From NCBI GenBank assembly GCA_002794735.1, contig NBAZ01000038.1:1-64000 (forward strand): a DNA stretch of 64,000 nucleotides, given 5' to 3'. Under the pieces are notes generated by a model, which was not told the origin of the DNA, searched no databases, and saw only the letters and a program-made list of their open reading frames with translations. Origin of the DNA: Pyrrhoderma lamaoense (taxonomy: Eukaryota > Basidiomycota > Agaricomycetes > Hymenochaetales > Hymenochaetaceae). The position numbers and the translations under genes were made by a program. Of the stretch, positions 57,313 to 64,000 are shown in pieces; the first letter of the stretch is position 1; every line of letters begins with the position of its first letter.

Positions 57313-60058
57313 ATGTCGGGAAACATTTCCGACCCTTCAACATGGGCTCCTCCAGGCGAGACTTCCCAAGACCTCTGGCTAGAAAGATCAAACTTTGTCG
57401 GCGTAGTCCTCTCCTCTGTAGCCTACGGCGTCCACCTCACTCTCTACCTCTTCGTCCTTCACCACCTCATAGCTCACCCTTCGACCCGTTCTTCCTCTCC
57501 TCCTATTCACCATAACAATCACCACCATGGCAATAATAACTACTATGCAGCTGCTGTCAGACAAAGTCGTCGAATATCCTGGCCTTTAGTACTCTATATC
57601 ACTTGGAACTTTGTCCTAGGCACATTTGGTATCGCTGCCGAAGCCAAGTTTAACGAGCTGACCTTCGTCGATGCACGCAATTTCCCCGGTGGTCCTAATG
57701 CTTTTGTCAACTCAGAGTATGGTGATTTTGTAAACATGTTTGGGACCGTTGCGTATGTGATCTTGCAGTGGTCTGCAGATGCGCTCGTGGTGCGTTTCCC
57801 CCGTCCTTTTATGTTTTTTTCTTTGTTATCGAGATCCTTTGGAGTGAGATAACTGATACTTCAATTTACTTCCGTCGTACGTACATGTACATACAGATCT
57901 ACCGATTCTGGTTAATTTACAACTTCAATTATTGGATTGCTCTATTCCCTTGCTTAATGCTCCTAGGCTCATTCTGTACGTGTCCCCTTTCCTACACTCC
58001 CATAAACCTTTTTCTCATCGTATCATTCATCTTACTAACCTAATATGACATTGGCTTTCTCTCTCACTCACGATTCACACGCGCGATTACTACTACTTGT
58101 GTATGTGCATACACATCGGTGAATGACCCCTTGCAAATCTCGGATAATCACGATAAATTTAAACGAAAAACTCAAACCTTAACCTCGCATCTACCGATCC
58201 TCCTCCGAATCTATGGATTCATCCCAACCGCTCTGCATCTTACTATGTTTCCATCTCTCTCCAAAACTAATGCAGGCATGGGCGTCCTCCTTCTCTTCCA
58301 ACTGACCCAACCGTCCGCAAACCTATGGACAAAGACGACTCTCAACTTTGGGATCCCATACTGGTCCATCTCAGCCTCCCTCAACATCCTCGTCACATCC
58401 CTCATCGTCCTCCGCCTCCTCCTCATCCGAGCCCGGACGCGCGCCGTCCTGAGCAAGTCCCACTCACGTACATACACCTCCATAGCAGCCATGCTCGTCG
58501 AGTCCGCCTTCCTCTACTCCGCCACCGCCCTGATCTTCATCATCACCTACGCCCGTGGCGGCGCAGGCTCGTCAACAGGGAACGGGAGCGGAGTAGCAAG
58601 TCTAGGCGTCCAGAATCTGGTGTTACCCGTACTCGGACAAGTCCAGGCCGTCAGTCCGCTGTTGATCATGTGGAGAGTGGCGAGGGCCAGGCGATTTGTA
58701 GGGAGGCGATGTTGACGAGTGAGGGCGATATGAGTCCGAGTAAGATTTCGTGGAGGCGGAGTGTGATTTATTCGAATGGGACGGTTAGTACGACTGCTAC
58801 TACTGCTACTACTACTGGTGGAGGAGGAGGGGTTGGGACTCAGACGATGCAGTCCACGGCTACTTCGGGCACTACGGGCACCGGTGGAACTAGTCGGACT
58901 GGGGGAAGTAGTAAGAGGAAGATGAGGTGGGGAATCGGGATGGGCATGGGGATGAGTATGGGCATTGGGATTGGGAAAGGAAAGAAGATGAGGAGGAAGT
59001 ACTCGTTCTCTGACGTTAGTGGTAAAGCGGGTCAATTGGATACGACGTTTAGTACGTTTAGCGTTCAGTCTTCCTTGGCTGGAGATGGTGTCGCCCATAT
59101 TGGTGGTAATGGTAACGGTATTGGTGGAGGAGGAGGTGAGGGAGGGAAAAAGTTTGGTGCTGGGGTTGGTACTCGTGAGAATATCCAACTTGAACTTCAA
59201 CATCAGACATCTTCGTCTTCCTCTGGGTTACGTATGCGTGGTATCAGTGGAGACTCTAGAGATGACAGGTCGGACGATAAAGATTCGTGGATGGGTGCGT
59301 TTGGAGGAGGTGGTGGTGGAGGAGGGGAAGAAGGAGGGGAATGGGAGATGATGGACGTTGTTACAAAGAAGAAAAACAGGTTCGGGAATGAGTATGAGGA
59401 CTATGAGGAGGAGGAGGAGGACGAAGACGAGAAAGAGGGTGTAGATGTACTACACTCGCCTATCACGATCTCACATACCCAGACCCAACATTCTCCGTAT
59501 ATCTTCACGTCACCTCATGCACCCTTTGCACCACCAGCCCTTCATAACGATAACATTTTCACGTCTCCTCCGTTGACTTATCCTAATACTATCCCTAATA
59601 CGAATGTTAACAGTAATAGTAACGCCCACTCGGCGTCACCGATGAACAACTCTCCTTTCTCCGTCCCCGTCCCTGTCCCCGTCCCGCCGCTCTCACCGAT
59701 CTCGCCCGCGACTCTATCACCCACGATCAAGGTTCGAGAAACGGTTGACAGTCGGGACCGGGACCGAGGGCTAGTAGTATCTATCGAGAGGAACGGGAGT
59801 GTCGGTTCAGCTACAGGTGGGGTAGTGGGGAGGACGGCGGCTGTTAGGCCCGTTGAGATCGTTGTTGAGAGGGAGGTGGACGTCGAGGTGGATGATGGTG
59901 TCTTCTTTGGTGACGGTCGTGGTGGTGCGAGGACTGGGGCTGGGAATGGGACTGGGAGGCTGAAGCCTAGGACGTTAGGTGGGAGGACGGTTGTTGTTCC
60001 TACGTCTGTCAACGGTCCTATACATGGGACTGGGTTAGGGACTGGGAGCGCTGTGTAG
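57313..60058 (+). CDS. Seven-transmembrane protein with long Gly/acidic cytoplasmic tail
   Basis: About 779 residues. Residues 1-325 contain seven hydrophobic helices, including GVVLSSVAYGVHLTLYLFV, WPLVLYITWNFVLGTFGIAA, VILQWSADALVIYRFW, IALFPCLMLLGSFCMGVLLL, SISASLNILVTSLIVLRLLL and ESAFLYSATALIFIITYA. The layout (W-ADALVIYR in helix 3, N-terminus probably outside) matches a large agaricomycete family of unknown function, receptor-like in build. The tail of about 450 residues is low complexity (Gly-rich, acidic, Ser/Pro-rich). Exons: 57313-57789, 57897-57975, 58276-60058, with an unusually long 300-nt second intron. The sum is 2,339 nt, one short of a multiple of three. The break is near 58700-58706, between MWRVARARRFVG and EAMLTSEGDMSPSK. 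Without that correction the protein would stop right after helix 7. Confidence 0.75.
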
Positions 60059-60061
60059 ATA

Positions 60062-60074
60062 CCCCCCCCCCCCC
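60062..60074. repeat. Poly-C run, 13 nt
   Basis: Homopolymer directly after the stop codon of the seven-TM gene. Confidence 0.85.
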
Positions 60075-60256
60075 TTTGTCTCTCTCTCCCTCTCTCTCTC
60101 TTTTGATACCTTACCCTTCCTACTTTCTCTTTATTCCTCTTTATTCATTTTTTTTTACCGTAGCTTTATTTTTCATTTTCTTCTTCGTCCTTTTTATGAG
60201 TTAGGAAAGAGAGGCTGAGGCTCCTTGATGGTTTTCTGGAGCGAAGGAAAGGAAGA

Positions 60257-60270
60257 GGGGGGGGGGGGGG
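60257..60270. repeat. Poly-G run, 14 nt
   Basis: Homopolymer about 200 bp downstream of the seven-TM gene. Confidence 0.85.
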
Positions 60271-60874
60271 AAGAGTTCAAAGGTCTTTTTTGATAACTTG
60301 ATAATTTGAGATACAAGTCCATCTACGGTCTCCTCTCTCCTCTGCCCTCTTCTCCTGTAGCCCTCCTTTTCTGATGCTGATAACTGTGTTTTATCTTTCC
60401 TTTCTTTGAACCGTCTTAAAAACCTGGTGTAACTCTCCCTCTGTGTATTACTTCCGTATGTTTTTTTTTTTCCTTTTTTCTTGTTGACAAGTCCGACAGT
60501 CCCATGTATTCTCTCGCTTTTCCACTTTTCCACTCTTCTTCCCTTTCTTCCCTTTCTGCCTTTTTTTATGTGTTCTTACTTTAGCATTGATCGAAGGTCT
60601 ATTTCTCATGTCTCTGCCCCTCCCCCCCCTTCGCCTCTCGGCCGCTCACTCCCTAACTTCAACATCGGACTCCCATTCGTTTTTTTTCATAGGTCTTAGT
60701 TCTCAGTTCATGTATATCAATATCGTCAGATCCATTTGAGACATGAATGGTTTTCTCTTCTCTTCTCTCCGCCGTTTTCTATCTCTCTTTGTCTCTCACT
60801 CGCTCGGGAATACTCGTGACTGCTGTAACGATTCTTACTTTTTTTTTGATGATGATGATGTTGTAATCGTTCTC

Positions 60875-60907
60875 GTTCTCGTTCTCTCTTTCTCTTTCTC
60901 TTTCTCT

Positions 60908-60939
<32 letters not shown>

Positions 60940-60940
60940 T
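60875..60940. repeat. (TTTCTC)n/(TC)n microsatellite
   Basis: Hexanucleotide TTTCTC-type units grade into a plain TC run. Open frames on both strands here are artefacts of the repeat. Confidence 0.85.
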
Positions 60941-63900
60941 GCACTCTGATCAAATTGACATTCCCATTCCTGACACATAACTTTTTTTTGTAACTTTTAC
61001 TTGTGTACAGTGTACAGTGTTTTAAGAAAAGAAAAGAAAAAAATATAACATTTTTTTTGTTGCAAAGAGATCGATCAGTCTCACTCGTACACCATACCAT
61101 TTTCAAGTCAAAGTACAATAATAATAATAATAGTTAATAATAATGTAACGTAATGTACTGTATACAAGTAGTCTAAAGTCTTTAAGTGAGTGGACAGGAA
61201 TGACTAACCCCTTCCCTCCACAATCTCCCTGGGTATCAATATATCATTAATATGTTGGACGTGTGCTTGAGTCCAAGAAGTCAAAAGTCAGAGGTCAGAG
61301 GTCAGAAGATTAGACTAGGTCTGACTCTCTTTAGTTTAACGCGATTCTCCTCCCCCCTTTGTGTCCCGGCTTTTATTATTATTAATATTATTATTATTAT
61401 TATCTCATTACGATAATGCCGATCCTGTGGTCTACTAGTGTCTAGAACTAGTTATACGTTAAATATATATACTACTAGAACCATGAGACGCATGATGTAT
61501 TGGTACATATAAAATTTGCTTTTCTGAACGTTTGGAAGTTGATAATGTTATAAGTATACGTATCGTCATTGTAAGTCATGATCTTATAAGTCATGATCAT
61601 CTCTTCTCTGGTCAATTCTGAGAGAGTCTACTAGTAATGGATGTCATAATCACACAAGTCTTACACGCTAAACGCTAACTAGGTAAAAGCTAGCGAGTTT
61701 TCTACGTTTTCCTGACACTTTCCTTATACCGATATTGGTGTCGATATGAATATGATATGAAATGGTATTGTTGATGATTATTCACTTATAATCTATACGC
61801 TAACTATAGGTTGGTACAAAGTTCTTCAGGCACGCTCCCCCCCCCCCGGAGACTATGTGTCAGTACATAGTACATCGCTAGTCCCTTCGCGCCACTAAAC
61901 AAGGTCAAGAAAAAAATAGCGCACATGTACATATGTACATTTTGTCATACAATGGCGTTGGCGTTGGCCGTCGTACGTGTACGTGTACGATATGTGAGGT
62001 GCTACGTATAAACGTCAGATCTCGTTTTCTTCTGTATGATTCTTTTGACGATGTTTGGGTGGGGGCTTGGGGTCTATTCTCCGAGGGGGCTCACTTCCTC
62101 CGATCCTCTCAATCTTCCATCCATCCACTCTTCTTTCCTTTCTTTTAGGTTTTATGTCCGGTTCCGAGGACTATGATGGTATCGCGACATAAAGAAGAAC
62201 GCGTATAATAGAAATTCAAGAATAAAGGAGGAGTAGAGAAGGATATAGGGGCCTTTATGATGAATGCGGGACAAACTTTTGTAAGAAAAGGAGAGAGAAA
62301 AGGAGGGAGTAGAAAGTATAGAAAAGAAGAGAAGAGAAGGGGGGGAAGGGTCGTAAATAAGTACCTTAAGTAAGGAGAAACGAAGACTTGAAGGCGGAAG
62401 ACATATTGAAAAAGTTCTGAACTTTACAAATTTGGTTTTTTGTTTGAAGTACCAGAAGGTTATAGATTAAGTTAGTAGTTTATATTAGACTTGGAAGAGA
62501 TACTCTGCTAAGGTACACACATGCCGATGTATTGGAGGGCCACATGCATAAGGTACACTGTACAGTATACAGTATACATGCCGCACGGATACAATTGGAC
62601 CGAAATATAGATGTTAATGTTAGTATAACTTATATGTGTTGACTTTTAAATAGCTTAGAGATGGGTACGGATAGAATTAGATACAAAGATATGAGATAAC
62701 TTACAAATGCAACTGGACGTTATGAATATTGAGCAGTTGCGGGACAGCCTACTAAGAAGCACTTGAGAAGCGAATACTAATTACTAGTTATTAAACCTTT
62801 ACCAAAGTTTAACACACCTACACACATACACTTACACAAATAAACTAAACTTCAGCACTGGACCTTTATCGCCTCGGTGTTTCCAGTAAAAGTACTCACG
62901 AGTTTGTAACATTACAAATCCCAAGTTTTTTATCATTCAAAATAAGAAAAAAGGCTAGTAAAGTGGTTATTAATCCTTACCCCGCATGATTTGCAATACT
63001 AACAATATACACACCCTTCCCACTCCCGGAAGCAACTTGAACGATATTACAGTGAGAAACTTAAGCCATGGTCTTTCACTATACTCCATCTACTATATGA
63101 TCTTCCACGAGCTTACTATTTGTACACGTATCTGTTATCAAAAGAGTTTAATACACATTTCTAAGTATAACTTAACATGCTGACCCTTCTTTCATTTCAC
63201 TAATACAACGAAGAACCGTAGCCTTACCTCTCGGGGTAAAGATAAGTGAAAAAGGAGAGAGGGGTGGGGAGATAGATTAATTTAGCTGTACATATCAGGA
63301 CGAATGCTTTAATACAACCTGTGTATCTGCCCTAGGACGTTTGTCATGGACCCATTCCACCTGTTTCAATCCAGCCACACAGTGTCCCGAGATAATAGTA
63401 GACATGTACAACTTTCTTGCCTATGCATCTTTGAAAATACAATTTCAATATTTATCATGATGTGCATACACATGAGTATATTTATATGTATATTTGTATA
63501 TGGAGGAAACTTAGTAACCGGGTCGAAGCCAGGTATCAGAAGTTAGGAGTCAGGGGTCAGAAACCAAGATTTCAAGAGTTAAGGATGAAGGGCGACTAGG
63601 AACCAGGAACTTGGGTTGTCAACTTAGGTCGCTATGTAGATACATGTATCAGTCACCGCTAACTCACTCATTATAAAGACAGATGGACTCAGAACTTGGT
63701 GTTCGAAGTGGTTGGTGTGAGAAAGAGAGTGAGACTACCAATGTGTATTTCCCATACTTGTGTGTGGTCACGTAATTGTGTGTATGTGCATGTTTATGTA
63801 TATATGTAGTTGTGAAGATTAGATGGTTCTCAGGCCCCTCCTTTTTACACCTTGAAAGGTCTAGTATCGTCAGGGCTGGGATAACAATAGTCTTTTACTC

Positions 63901-64000
63901 TCTAGGAATTGAATTTAGTTTACAATCACTTCTTTTTAATGATCCTCTCATTTTCTCTAAACTATCAGTCCTGCTCTCATCCCATCCCTTGTAAAGATTG

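Larger units (their letters stand above)
60059..64000. other. Intergenic, about 3.9 kb, simple-repeat rich
   Basis: No gene supported. It contains poly-C (60062-60074), poly-G (60257-60270), a TTTCTC/TC array at about 60875-60940, AAT/TAT runs near 61117-61140 and 61375-61402, and several short palindromes such as ACATGTACATATGTACAT near 61923. The open frames of 65-72 codons show no domain. Confidence 0.5.

Noticed and set aside
58325..58700. The first part of the long plus-strand frame at 58325-60058 as its own gene
   Set aside because: Before about 58700 this frame is an out-of-phase reading of the seven-TM exon (His/Pro/Arg-rich); it becomes real coding only after the break.
60726..61118. 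Minus-strand Arg/Glu/Lys-rich frame of 130 codons
   Set aside because: Produced by the TTTCTC/TC microsatellite.
1..64000. CRISPR arrays, prophage, bacterial operons, insertion sequences
   Set aside because: The window is intron-rich fungal nuclear DNA; no regularly spaced repeats, transposase motifs or bacterial gene order were seen.

Overview
The window looks like nuclear DNA of a filamentous basidiomycete, probably an agaricomycete. Genes are split by many introns of about 50-115 nt with GT..AG ends. The gene set mixes conserved eukaryotic enzymes (PRMT5, succinate dehydrogenase SDH3, two-domain phosphofructokinase, MINDY deubiquitinase, Wss1 protease, Bqt4-like APSES protein) with families I associate with mushrooms and their relatives (a DUF6699-type protein, a seven-helix membrane protein with a huge tail, Ser/Thr-rich GPI-anchored proteins). 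I cannot name the genus.

Layout. 0.6-7.7 kb (minus): one very long, acidic, disordered protein of about 2,050 residues ending in a polybasic segment and a CaaX box. 9.0-10.0 kb (minus): small secreted GPI protein of the Kre9/Knh1 type. 11.0-14.2 kb (minus): PRMT5, divergent from an S9 serine peptidase (14.5-16.8 kb, plus). 17.04 kb: intron-containing tRNA-Arg(UCG). 17.1-22.4 kb: gene-poor. 22.4-23.6 kb (minus): DUF6699-type protein. 23.6-31.5 kb: gene-poor. 31.5-34.7 kb (plus): SDH3 then a MINDY deubiquitinase. 36.0-40.2 kb (minus): Bqt4-like inner-nuclear-membrane protein and Wss1, divergent over 121 bp from phosphofructokinase (40.3-43.3 kb, plus). 43.7-44.5 kb (minus): Rossmann-fold oxidoreductase. 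46.1-47.2 kb (plus): second GPI protein. 47.8-48.1 kb: WD40 relic. 48.5-54.0 kb: a tandem pair of LRR-like paralogues, each with its duplicated upstream flank. 55.4-56.5 kb (minus): Cys-rich zinc-finger-like protein. 57.3-60.1 kb (plus): seven-TM protein with a tail of about 450 residues. 60.1-64.0 kb: no gene seen, rich in simple repeats.

Two general properties govern how the genes must be read. First, many otherwise intact, conserved genes contain one or more places where the frame slips by exactly one missing base. Where I could build full exon models, the exon sums are short by exactly the number of breaks placed. This looks like residual single-base deletions in the assembly rather than gene decay, so CDS spans are given across the breaks. 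Second, several genes use micro-exons (10-24 nt), some carrying or splitting catalytic motifs, so purely automatic models are likely to be wrong there.

No operon-like logic is expected in a fungus. The neighbourhoods of possible interest are the nuclear-function pair Bqt4-like/Wss1, the recently duplicated LRR pair next to a WD40 relic, and the CaaX-tailed acidic giant.
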